Shown: positions 1-7,138, numbered from the stretch's first letter. The stretch is DNA of 8,771 bases from Acidimicrobiaceae bacterium (GCA_003455715.1 DMQJ01000440.1:6874-15644); one strand, 5' to 3'. Translations and numbers: made by a program. The notes: generated from the letters alone by a model not told the origin.

Positions 1-2
1 CC

Positions 3-599
3 CCAGCCGCAGCGATCGAGTGCGCCGAGTCGCTCACCCTCGGCTTCCTCGTGGTGCTCGAGCGGTTGTCGCCGGTGGAGCGAGCCGTGTTCCTTTTGGC
101 CGACGTGTTCGGCGAGCCCTACTCGGCCATCGCCTCGGTGGTTGACCGCAGTGAGGACGCCTGCCGGCAGATCGCCACCCGCGCCCGCCAGCGAGTTCGC
201 GATGAACGCCGCAGGGTGGCTCCGGTTGCGGGCGCGGTGTCGGCCACCGAGTTGGTGCAGCGGTTCCTCGCCGCATGCGCGTTCGGACAGGTCGATGATC
301 TGCGCGATCTGCTCCACGACGACGTTGTCCTGGTGAGCGATGGCGGTCGATCCGTGCATGCGGCTCGTCGGCCGGTGGTGGGTATCGACCGCGTCAGCCG
401 GTTCCTCGTCAACGTCACCGGACGGCTCACCGGCGACGTCGCCGTTGACGTGCGCGAGGTGAACGGCGAGCCCGGCCTGGTGGTGAGTAGAGGAGGTGAC
501 GTCACCATGGTGATGGCCTTCGAGGTCGACGGTGGCCGCATCGGCGCACTACGGCTGCTGCTCAACCCCGACAAGCTGCGACGGGTGGCCGTTCACTGA
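3..599 (+). CDS. ECF41-type RNA polymerase sigma factor with fused SnoaL-like domain (5' end cut by window edge)
   Basis: The reading frame is open from base 3, so the gene starts before the window; the GTG codons at 51 and 54 lie inside the sigma domain and are not the start. The 198 visible residues begin in the lead-in to region 4 (AESLTLGFLVVLERLSPVER). The region 4 helix-turn-helix, which contacts the -35 element, spans about visible residues 17-66. A short linker and a SnoaL/NTF2-like domain follow (about 78-190). Two family hallmarks are visible: a DGG motif (DGGR at 113-116, where the family usually has DGGGK) and NPDKL near the C-terminus (188-192). In ECF41 factors the fused domain replaces an anti-sigma factor and tunes activity through contact with the sigma core. 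ECF41 genes normally neighbour a carboxymuconolactone decarboxylase, oxidoreductase or epimerase gene; none is visible here, so one could lie upstream. SigJ of mycobacteria has the same architecture. The family is well supported; the target genes are unknown. Confidence 0.9.
   Translation, partial: PAAAIECAESLTLGFLVVLERLSPVERAVFLLADVFGEPYSAIASVVDRSEDACRQIATRARQRVRDERRRVAPVAGAVSATELVQRFLAACAFGQVDDLRDLLHDDVVLVSDGGRSVHAARRPVVGIDRVSRFLVNVTGRLTGDVAVDVREVNGEPGLVVSRGGDVTMVMAFEVDGGRIGALRLLLNPDKLRRVAVH
491..513 (+). repeat. Overlapping perfect palindromes with an internal Shine-Dalgarno-like match
   Basis: Inside the ECF41 gene, GGTGACGTCACC (495-506) and TCACCATGGTGA (502-513) are each perfect 12-base palindromes that share five bases, giving three alternating arms. 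AGGAGGTGA at 491-499 perfectly complements the 16S rRNA 3' end and lies seven bases before an ATG (507-509) that is in frame with the sigma factor. The codons here (AGT AGA GGA GGT) end in A or T and include a rare arginine codon, unlike the surrounding gene. This could be chance, an operator-like site or an internal translation start; nothing else supports a function. Confidence 0.2.
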
Positions 600-622
600 C
601 CATCGGGTGCGTCCGTTGCGCA

Positions 623-628
623 TAGGGT
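623..628 (+). promoter_or_regulatory. Candidate -10 element for a leaderless fucosidase transcript
   Basis: TAGGGT fits the actinobacterial TANNNT -10 pattern and ends seven bases before the ATG at 636. Transcription would therefore start at or next to the start codon. No Shine-Dalgarno sequence is visible in the 36-base gap, which fits leaderless translation. No convincing -35 is found at 16-19 bases, so the call rests on the -10 and its position only. Confidence 0.35.
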
Positions 629-635
629 GCGCGCC

Positions 636-1979
636 ATGAGTGTGCGCTTTGCCGGTCGGCCCCTGCCCAGTTGGTACGACGACGCCAAGTTCGGCATCTT
701 CATCCACTGGGGTCCGTACGCAGTGCCCTGCTACGCGCCGGTCGACCGCGACATGGGCGACCTGATGCAGGCCGGCAACTGGGAGGAGATCTTCCGCTGG
801 AGCCCGTACACGGAGTGGTATCTCAACTCGTGGGCGTTGGAAGGCAGTCCCGTTGCGGCCCACCACGCGAAGGTGTACGGCCCCGAGGTGACGTACCGCG
901 ACTTCGTCGACGAGTTCCTCGACCGGTCGGCCGGAGCCTCGGTGGCGCACTGGGCGCCCCTGTTCCAGCAGGCAGGGGCCCGCTACGTGGTGCCGGTCAC
1001 CAAGCACCACGACGGGTTCCTCATGTGGCGCAGCGACACCCCCAACCCGTTCAACGATCGATGGATGGCGGCTCGCGACCACATCGACGAGTTGGCCACG
1101 GCGGTACGGGCAGCGGGCCTCGACTTCGGGCTCTACTACTCGGGCGGCATCGACTGGACGTTCAACCCGCCTCCGATCCCCGACCTGATGGGCCTGTTCC
1201 GCGCCGTGCCCGACTCCGCGGAATACCGCGACTATCTGCTGGCTCACGTGCGCGAACTCATCGCACGTTTCCGTCCACGGGTGCTGTGGAACGACATTGG
1301 CTGGCCCGCGTCGCTCGACCCGGCCGACATCATTGGCGAGTACTACGAGGCGGTGCCCGACGGCGTGGTGAACGACCGGTTCAACATGATTGCTGTCGCC
1401 CAGGGCCTGCTGCATGCCGACTTCAGCACCCCGGAGTACAACACGACGGCGGGCGCCGGGAAGTGGGAGGTGTGCCGCGGCATCGGTCGCAGCTTCGGCT
1501 ACAACCGCATGGAGAACGACAGCACGATGCCCACCGTCGACGAGATGGTGTGGATGGTGGCCGATGTGGTGGCCCGCGGCGGCAACCTGCTCATCAACGT
1601 CGGGCCGTCGGCCGATGGTCAGCTCCCGCTCGCCCAGGTGGTGCGGCTCACGGCACTCGGTTGGTGGTTGCGGGTGAACGGCGACGCCATCTACGGAACC
1701 CGTGCAGGTGGTACGTCGGTGTGTGCAGACGGTCGCCCGGTGGCGTTCACCCGTCGCGGCGATACGGCCTACGCGACCGTGCAAGGGGCCCCCTCGGTTT
1801 CCGTGGCCTTCCCTTCGGGGCAGCCAGTCGACGGTGCGGAGGTGCGCATGCTCGGCAACTCGAGATCGCTGCCATTCACCTGGGCTGCGGGCACGCTGCG
1901 GGTCGAACTTCCGGATCACCTGCCCGCAGCCCCCGCCACCGCGTTCGAGTTGCAGGGAATTCCGCTCGCCGCAGAGTGA
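636..1979 (+). CDS. Alpha-L-fucosidase, glycoside hydrolase family 29
   Basis: The 447-residue product should hydrolyse alpha-L-fucosides with retention of configuration. GH29 landmarks run in order: FGIFIHWGPYAVP (19-31) at the start of the barrel, the KHHDGF segment (123-128), FGLYYSGGIDW (164-174), and RVLWNDIGWP (215-224), whose Asp220 is the expected catalytic nucleophile. KWEVC (276-280) and FGYNRMEND (287-295) follow, then NLLINVGP (317-324). The catalytic barrel ends near 350, and about 95 residues form the usual C-terminal beta domain. The ATG at 636 is preferred over the in-frame GTG at 627, because it sits seven bases after a possible -10 and begins close to the conserved domain. 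There is no signal peptide, lipobox or membrane segment, so the enzyme is predicted to be cytoplasmic and would act on imported or internal fucosides. No sugar transporter or fucose catabolic gene is visible nearby. The family is certain; the natural substrate is not. Confidence 0.93.
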   Translation: MSVRFAGRPLPSWYDDAKFGIFIHWGPYAVPCYAPVDRDMGDLMQAGNWEEIFRWSPYTEWYLNSWALEGSPVAAHHAKVYGPEVTYRDFVDEFLDRSAGASVAHWAPLFQQAGARYVVPVTKHHDGFLMWRSDTPNPFNDRWMAARDHIDELATAVRAAGLDFGLYYSGGIDWTFNPPPIPDLMGLFRAVPDSAEYRDYLLAHVRELIARFRPRVLWNDIGWPASLDPADIIGEYYEAVPDGVVNDRFNMIAVAQGLLHADFSTPEYNTTAGAGKWEVCRGIGRSFGYNRMENDSTMPTVDEMVWMVADVVARGGNLLINVGPSADGQLPLAQVVRLTALGWWLRVNGDAIYGTRAGGTSVCADGRPVAFTRRGDTAYATVQGAPSVSVAFPSGQPVDGAEVRMLGNSRSLPFTWAAGTLRVELPDHLPAAPATAFELQGIPLAAE

Positions 1980-2006
1980 TGTCGAAATCGGGTCGCGCCG
2001 TTCGTC
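1980..2006 (+). promoter_or_regulatory. Predicted ECF42-dependent promoter of the DGPF-sigma operon
   Basis: TGTCGA (1980-1985) and CGTC (2003-2006) are separated by 17 bases. As I recall the published ECF42 consensus from Streptomyces venezuelae, it has TGTCGA at -35 and CGA/TC at -10, upstream of DGPF genes, so this is a match at the expected place. Transcription would start near 2010-2015, leaving a leader of about 40-45 bases before the ATG at 2056. The -35 begins on the base right after the fucosidase stop codon. A second TGTCGA lies at 2011-2016, but its nearest CGAC (2037-2040) is 20 bases away, so it is a less likely alternative. Confidence 0.72.
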
Positions 2007-2042
2007 GTAGTGTCGAGGACCACCAAGGGTCCCCACCGACAC

Positions 2043-2049
2043 GAGAGGA
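2043..2049 (+). promoter_or_regulatory. Ribosome binding site of the DGPF gene
   Basis: GAGAGGA ends six bases before the ATG at 2056, with the GG pair seven bases away. This is good Shine-Dalgarno spacing and fixes the start. The fucosidase and the two divergent genes around 7100 lack an equivalent site. Confidence 0.7.
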
Positions 2050-2055
2050 CACACC

Positions 2056-2415
2056 ATGCCCCGCTATGCAGCGCTGATCTACGAACCGGCCACCACCGAA
2101 GGCCAAGGAACCGAGGAAGAGTGGGCGGCCATCATGGCCGGACACGAGACCTTCAGTGCGGCCGCTGGCGCGGCGGGAGTGATCGTCGGGGGCGAAGCGT
2201 TGCAGCCCACGTCAACGGCCACCACCATCCGCCGCTCGGGAGGACCGTTCGGCGATCACGTCGTCACCGATGGCCCCTTCGCCGAAACCAAGGAAGTGCT
2301 GGGCGGCTTCTACCTGCTCGAGTGCGCCGACCTGGATGAGGCCGTGCGCTGGGCGTCGCAGATTCCCGGCGACCTGGTCGAGGTGCGCCCGGTCATCGAC
2401 TTCAGCCAGATGTGA
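2056..2415 (+). CDS. DGPF-domain protein (YCII-related), partner of ECF42 sigma factor
   Basis: This 119-residue protein has the YCII-related/DGPF layout: a start of the MxYAALIY type (MPRYAALIYE), a central beta-rich region, and the naming motif VTDGPFAETKE (70-80, DGPF at 72-75). It continues with GGFYLLECADLDEAVRWAS (83-101) and a closing VEVRPVIDF (108-116). Length and motif order match the family, which has a dimeric alpha/beta-barrel-like fold. The biochemical role is unknown; these proteins occur almost always beside ECF42 sigma factor genes and are their main known regulatory targets. Here the gene has its own Shine-Dalgarno, follows an ECF42-type promoter and overlaps the sigma gene, so the two form one operon. 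No membrane or export signal is visible, so the product is probably cytoplasmic. Confidence 0.92.
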   Translation: MPRYAALIYEPATTEGQGTEEEWAAIMAGHETFSAAAGAAGVIVGGEALQPTSTATTIRRSGGPFGDHVVTDGPFAETKEVLGGFYLLECADLDEAVRWASQIPGDLVEVRPVIDFSQM

Positions 2416-3644
2416 CCGACGCCGACCTGCCCGCGCTGGTGCGGCAGGAGGGTGGCCGGGTGCTGGCCACCCTCATTCGCCTCACCGGCGACATGGCCAT
2501 GGCAGAAGACGCGGTGCAGGACGCCGTCGTGAGGGCGCTTGAACGCTGGCCTCACGACGGCATCCCCGCCAACCCCGCTGCATGGTTGACGACGGTGGCG
2601 CGCAACCGTGCGCTCGACCTCATCCGCCGCGAAGCCGACCGGACCCGCAAGGAGAGCGCGGCTGTTCTGCTCGACCAAGTGGTGAACCGGATGGCGGAAC
2701 CGTTGTCCGACTCCGTTGTCCGCGACGACCAGCTGCGACTGCTCTTCACCTGCTGCCACCCGGCGCTCGCCCCCGACGCCCGTGTAGCACTCACCTTGCG
2801 AACCCTGTGCGGCCTCAGCACGGTGGAGATCGCCCGCCTCTTCCTGGTGGAAGACGCCACCATGGGGCAGCGCATCAGCCGGGCGAAGAAGAAGATCGAG
2901 ACGGCGCGCATTCCCTACCGTGTGCCGGCCGACCACGAACTGCCCGACCGGCTGCCCGCGGTGTTGGCCACCGTGTACGCGGTGGTGACTGCCGGCCATC
3001 ATGCGCCGGAAGGTGAGCAACACGACCGAGCCGACCTGGCTCGCGAGGGTGTTCGCCTGGCTCGGCTCTTGCACGAGTTGATGCCCGACGAACCGGAGTG
3101 TGCGGGTCTCCGGGCGCTCAGCCTTGCCACGTACGCCCGCCGCGACGCCCGGGTCGATGCGGCCGGTGAGGTGGTGCTGCTTGCCCATCAAGACCGTCGT
3201 CGCTGGCATGTCGACGAGATCGAGGAAGCCGACCGGGTGTTGCAGCGAGCGCTGACCCGGCGGCGACCCGGGCCCTACCAGGTGCAGGCTGCCATCGCCT
3301 GCCTTCACGGCATGGCCGAGTCGTTCGAGGCCACCGATTGGCCGCAGATCGCCTCGCTGTACGCGGAGTTGGAGCGGCTGGCCCCTTCGCCCGTGGTGCG
3401 TGTGAACCGGGCGGTGGCCGTTGCTGAGGTGGAGGGCACGGAGGTGGCGTTGGCGCTGTTGGCCGACGTCGAAGCTGACCTTGCGCGATGGCACCTGTTC
3501 TGGAGTACGAAGGCAGAGATGCTCGCCCGCCTCGGGCGTGTGGCGGAGGCCGTCGAGGCGTTTGAGGCTGCGCTCGGGTGCTCGCCCAACGACAGTGATC
3601 GCCGCCACCTACAACGGCGAGTGGCCGAAGTCAGCCGGCAGTGA
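2412..3644 (+). CDS. ECF42 group RNA polymerase sigma factor with C-terminal TPR-like extension
   Basis: The 410-residue protein has sigma region 2 at about residues 11-75 (including DMAMAEDAVQDAVVRALERW and NPAAWLTTVARNRALDLIRR) and sigma region 4 at about 107-160 (LRLLFTCCHPAL, then the helix-turn-helix TLCGLSTVEIARLFLVEDAT and RISRAKKKI). A long alpha-helical extension follows (about 180-410), containing LLHELMPDEPECAGL (219-233), GPYQVQAAIACLHG (287-300) and TPR-like helices from about 325. The extension is diagnostic of ECF42 and is reported to be needed for activity; no anti-sigma factor is known for the group. The GTG start at 2412 overlaps the upstream stop by four bases (GTGA) and has no Shine-Dalgarno of its own, so translation is probably coupled to the DGPF gene. 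The 3' end overlaps the converging oxidoreductase gene by 14 bases. Its likely target is the promoter at 1980-2006, giving positive autoregulation; the inducing signal is unknown. Confidence 0.94.
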   Translation: MTDADLPALVRQEGGRVLATLIRLTGDMAMAEDAVQDAVVRALERWPHDGIPANPAAWLTTVARNRALDLIRREADRTRKESAAVLLDQVVNRMAEPLSDSVVRDDQLRLLFTCCHPALAPDARVALTLRTLCGLSTVEIARLFLVEDATMGQRISRAKKKIETARIPYRVPADHELPDRLPAVLATVYAVVTAGHHAPEGEQHDRADLAREGVRLARLLHELMPDEPECAGLRALSLATYARRDARVDAAGEVVLLAHQDRRRWHVDEIEEADRVLQRALTRRRPGPYQVQAAIACLHGMAESFEATDWPQIASLYAELERLAPSPVVRVNRAVAVAEVEGTEVALALLADVEADLARWHLFWSTKAEMLARLGRVAEAVEAFEAALGCSPNDSDRRHLQRRVAEVSRQ

Positions 3645-6600
3645 ACGCCTCCACCCGCTGGGCGAGTTGGGCTCGGTAGGCGGCGGCCCGTTCCAGCTTC
3701 AGGTGCTCGTAGCCGCGCACCTGGTCGGGGAGCGACACGATGGCGAGCGCTGCCGCCGCGGTGTCGGAGTTGATGTGCGGCAGCAGCGTGCGCACGGCCT
3801 GCACGTACTCGGCCACCATCGCCCGCTCGACGCGCCGCACCTTCGCCCAGCCGAACACGTCGAAGGGGGTGCCGCGCAGGCGCTTGCCGGCACGCAGCAT
3901 CCACATCAGCGGTGTGGCCCAGCGGCCGAGCCGCAGCTTGTTGCGCATGCCGAGCGCCCGCAGGAACGGAGGGTGCAGGTGCCACACCACCTTCGCCCCC
4001 TTGCCGCCCACCGAGCGGGCCTGGGCCCGCGACTCTGGGTGCAGCAGCAGGCGAGCCACCTCGTACTCGTCCTTGTAGGCCATCAGCTTGTGCAGGTTGC
4101 GGGCGACTGCCTCGGTGAGCGCTGGGTGGCCGAGCGCGTCGACCTCATCGACCACCGTGCGGAAACGAGCCGCGTAACGGCGGTTCTGATACCCCACCAG
4201 GTCGGCCTCGAGGCGGTCCACGAGCGGTCGGTCGTCGTCGTTGCCTTGGTCGGCGGTCGGGGGTGTGAACCCCGCAGCTTGTTCCACCGCAGCGCGGTCG
4301 GCCACCCATGAACGACCCCACGCGAACGCAGCCTGGTTCTTGGCGACGGCCACGCCGTTCAGTTCGATCGCTTGCTCCACGTACTGCGGGGCGACGGGGA
4401 CGTGGCCCGACTGCACTGCCACGCCGAGCATGAAGACGTTCACCGTGCTGTCGTCGCCGAGGAGCGCCACCACGAGCCGCTGGGCATCCACCGACACCGC
4501 GTCGAGGCTGCGGGCGGCCAGCCGCTCGGCCACTTCGTCGCGTGGGTAGGAGCGGTCGGGGCGCACCACCATCGAGCCGGTGGGCACTTCCGCGCTGTTA
4601 GCCACCACGACGGTGCGGTTGGCGGCTGCCGTGCGCATCGTGGCGTCGGCGCCCGCGGTGAGTTGGTCGAACGCCAGCAGCACATCGACGGACGCTGACG
4701 TCGCCTTGTTGGATGCCCGCGGCTCATCGACGCTGAGGCGCAGGTCGCTCACCACAGGGCCTGCCTTCTGCGACAGCCCGGTCTGGTCGAGCCCGCGCAC
4801 GTGGTAGCCCTGCAGCATTGCCGCGGTGCCCAGCACCTGCGACACCGTCACCACCCCAGTCCCCCCAATACCGGAGAGACGGATGGTGCACTCCCGCAGC
4901 CCCGCGCCAGGGTCGGGGAGGGGGTGGTCGGGCGACTTGCTTCCTCGACGATCAGACACCGACGGCGAACGGCGCAGTGGCCGAGGCGTCACGGTCATGA
5001 AGCTTGGGCAGTCGCCGTCCATGCAGCGCATGTCGAAGTTGCACGAGCCCTGGTCGATGCGGGTCTTGCGGCCGAACGGGGTGTCAATGGGTTGCACCGA
5101 CAGGCAGTTGCTCTTGTCGCCGCAGTCGCCGCACCCTTCGCACACCCGCTCGTTGATGACCACCTTGAACGCTGGTTGATCGATGCGGCCGCGTTTGCGG
5201 TCGCGTCGCAGTTCGGCCGCGCATCGCTGGTCGTGGATGAGCACGGTGCAACCTGGCTCCAGCGCCAGCGCCGACTGAGCTTCCAAAATGCGGCTGCGTC
5301 CGAACACGCGCACCCCTTCGGGGAGGTCGCCCATGCGGTACTTGTGCACCTCGTCGGTGGTGACGATGATGCGCCGCACCCCTTCGGCGAGCAGCACCCT
5401 GCACAGCGCAGGCACCGGCAGTTGCCCGAAGGGGTCTTGCCCGCCGGTCATCGACACGGCGCCGTTGTAGAGGATCTTGTAGGTGATGTTGACGCCGTTG
5501 GCGATGGCGGCGCGGATGGCGGTCATGCCGCTGTGGAACAGGGTGCCGTCGCCCAGGTTCTGCACGAGGTGTTCGTCGTCGACGAAGGGCGCCATGCCGA
5601 ACCACTGGGCGCCTTCGTTGCCCATTGCGGTGAGGCCCACGATGTCGCCTTGCCGGTCGGGGTCCATCAGCAGCACCATGCTGTGGCAGCCGATGCCCGC
5701 ACCGATGAGGCTGCCGTCGGGGGCGGGCAAGCTGGTGTTGTGCGGGCAGCCCGAGCAGAAGAACGGGGCGCGGGTGACCGACAGTGGGATGAGTTGGCGG
5801 GGTGCGGGTGGCTCGGGGGTGAGCCGGTCGGCGAGACGGCTGGCCAATCGTTGGCGGAGTCGCGGGGCAATGGTGTCGGCGTCGAGCGTGCCGGTGAACG
5901 GCACGAGCGGTTCGCCGTGGGGGTCCTTCTTGCCGCTCACCGTGGGGTGGGTGGCCTGGGCGTAGAGGGCGTCCTTCACGAACCATTCCAGGTTCGGGGC
6001 CTTCTCTTCGATGACGACGATCTCGGTGAGGCCGTCGGCGAACTCTCGAACCTGGTGGGCGTCGAGCGGCATGGGCATGGCCACCTTGAACAGGCGAATG
6101 CCTGCGTCGCGCAGCTGTTGGTCGGTGGCGAAACCCAGCAGGCGCAGCGCCTCTACGGTCTCGTGATAGGTCTGACCGCTGGCGATGATGCCCACCCAGT
6201 CGTGGGGGCCGCGCACGGGCACGGTGTTGAGACGGTTCTCCACGCCGTACTGGCGGGCCAGCTCCAGCCGGATCTCGTGGAACTCCTTCTCCAGCTCGAG
6301 CGTGTGCGGGGTGAGGACTCGACCGCTCGGGTGCGGCACCCACACCTTCCCACCGACCTCCATCGTGGGGACGACGGGCGTGATGCGGTCGGGGTGCAGT
6401 TCCACCGAGCCGGTGCCGTCGGCCACGGCCTCCACCAGCTTGAGGCCTGCCCACACGCCGCAGGCCCGGCTGAGGGCAATGGCGTGGCGGCCGAGGTCGA
6501 TGGCCTCCTGCACGTCGCCGGGGAAGATGATCGGCATGTTGAGATCCACCAGCGTCGCGCCGCTCGACGACGGGATGGTGCTGCTCTTCGCGCTCGGGTC

Positions 6601-7083
6601 GTCGCCGACGAGGGCGATGGCGCCACCTCTGGCGGAGGTGCCGGCAAACGTGGCGTGACGCAGGGCGTCGCTGGCTCGGTCGAGGCCCGGGCCCTTGCCG
6701 TACCAGATGCCGATGATGCCTTCGTAGCGGCACGACGGGAGGGTGACGGCCAACTGGCTGCCCATCACTGCGGTGGCCGCCAACTCCTCGTTCATGCCGG
6801 GCTGGAACACCATGTCGAACCCGGCAGCGGCGGCCAACTTGGCGGCAGCGCTGACATCGCGGTCGTACCCCGCCAGCGGGCTGCCGGGGTAGCCGCTGAT
6901 GTAGGCGGCAGTGTTCCAGCCAGCCCGGCGGTCGGCGCGCAGCTGCTCGTAGGGCAGCCGGGCGAGTGCCTGGCTGCCGCTGAGGAACACCCGGCCGTCG
7001 TCGAGTTGGTAGCGGTCGGTCAGGCGGTAGTTCGGCACGTCGGACGAGCCGGTGTCGGCGCCGTTCGGGATCGTCGCGGTCAC
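3631..7083 (-). CDS. Single-chain indolepyruvate ferredoxin oxidoreductase
   Basis: The 1150-residue enzyme is expected to decarboxylate aryl or branched-chain 2-oxo acids oxidatively to acyl-CoA, using TPP and Fe-S clusters and passing electrons to ferredoxin. Domains run in order: an N-terminal pyrimidine-binding TPP domain (about 25-250) with FLSGSQALARLP and GYPGSPLAGYD; a pyrophosphate-binding TPP domain (about 435-625) with FFCSGCPHN (441-449) and LGDGTLFHSG (510-519); Fe-S ligands Cys648, 651, 654 and 660, plus Cys681, 687 and 692; a gamma-type domain (about 733-925) with RLSGIGGTGVV (735-745) and GLDQTGLSQKAGPV (764-777); and a C-terminal helical domain (about 950-1145) resembling DUF6537. 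Length and order match the fused three-in-one form seen in aerobic bacteria. The GTG at 7083 is the first possible start after an in-frame stop at 7096-7098. Position 541 is Gly in YNGAVSMTGGQ, where relatives I recall have Asp. Substrate preference cannot be read from the sequence. Confidence 0.93.
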   Translation of the reverse strand: MTATIPNGADTGSSDVPNYRLTDRYQLDDGRVFLSGSQALARLPYEQLRADRRAGWNTAAYISGYPGSPLAGYDRDVSAAAKLAAAAGFDMVFQPGMNEELAATAVMGSQLAVTLPSCRYEGIIGIWYGKGPGLDRASDALRHATFAGTSARGGAIALVGDDPSAKSSTIPSSSGATLVDLNMPIIFPGDVQEAIDLGRHAIALSRACGVWAGLKLVEAVADGTGSVELHPDRITPVVPTMEVGGKVWVPHPSGRVLTPHTLELEKEFHEIRLELARQYGVENRLNTVPVRGPHDWVGIIASGQTYHETVEALRLLGFATDQQLRDAGIRLFKVAMPMPLDAHQVREFADGLTEIVVIEEKAPNLEWFVKDALYAQATHPTVSGKKDPHGEPLVPFTGTLDADTIAPRLRQRLASRLADRLTPEPPAPRQLIPLSVTRAPFFCSGCPHNTSLPAPDGSLIGAGIGCHSMVLLMDPDRQGDIVGLTAMGNEGAQWFGMAPFVDDEHLVQNLGDGTLFHSGMTAIRAAIANGVNITYKILYNGAVSMTGGQDPFGQLPVPALCRVLLAEGVRRIIVTTDEVHKYRMGDLPEGVRVFGRSRILEAQSALALEPGCTVLIHDQRCAAELRRDRKRGRIDQPAFKVVINERVCEGCGDCGDKSNCLSVQPIDTPFGRKTRIDQGSCNFDMRCMDGDCPSFMTVTPRPLRRSPSVSDRRGSKSPDHPLPDPGAGLRECTIRLSGIGGTGVVTVSQVLGTAAMLQGYHVRGLDQTGLSQKAGPVVSDLRLSVDEPRASNKATSASVDVLLAFDQLTAGADATMRTAAANRTVVVANSAEVPTGSMVVRPDRSYPRDEVAERLAARSLDAVSVDAQRLVVALLGDDSTVNVFMLGVAVQSGHVPVAPQYVEQAIELNGVAVAKNQAAFAWGRSWVADRAAVEQAAGFTPPTADQGNDDDRPLVDRLEADLVGYQNRRYAARFRTVVDEVDALGHPALTEAVARNLHKLMAYKDEYEVARLLLHPESRAQARSVGGKGAKVVWHLHPPFLRALGMRNKLRLGRWATPLMWMLRAGKRLRGTPFDVFGWAKVRRVERAMVAEYVQAVRTLLPHINSDTAAAALAIVSLPDQVRGYEHLKLERAAAYRAQLAQRVEAFTAG

Positions 7084-7138
7084 CGCTGCATCTTGTCACC
7101 TTCGCAGCAGCCGCGTGCGCGGGCCACAATGACAGGCC
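7084..7138. promoter_or_regulatory. Divergent promoter region between oxidoreductase and YbaK genes
   Basis: Both genes must start transcription within, or at the edges of, this 55-base gap. On the - strand CAAGAT (7095-7090) lies six bases before the GTG at 7083. On the + strand CACAAT (7125-7130) lies eight bases before the GTG at 7139. Both are placed as -10 elements of leaderless transcripts, and neither gene has a clear Shine-Dalgarno. TTGTCA (7093-7098) resembles a -35 for the + strand but is 26 bases from CACAAT, which is too far. The location is forced by the gene layout; the exact elements are tentative. Confidence 0.4.

Noticed and set aside
51..56. GTG codons as the start of the first sigma factor
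   Set aside because: The frame is open and conserved upstream to base 3 (ESLTLGFL lead-in to region 4), so the gene begins outside the window.
549..2057. Long open frames overlapping the fucosidase (- strand 549-2057, + strand 671-2077)
   Set aside because: Both are low-complexity Arg/His/Pro-rich shadows of the GH29 gene, whose own frame carries all family motifs.
2310..3608. Open - strand frame of 432 codons over the ECF42 gene
   Set aside because: No recognisable domain; it mirrors the sigma factor gene, which has intact regions 2 and 4 and the family-specific extension.
7094..7116. TGTCACC resembling the -35 of an ECF41 promoter, upstream of ybaK
   Set aside because: The ECF41 consensus I recall needs CGTC about 16 bases downstream; the bases at 7117-7120 are GCGC. 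The likeness is to half a motif only.
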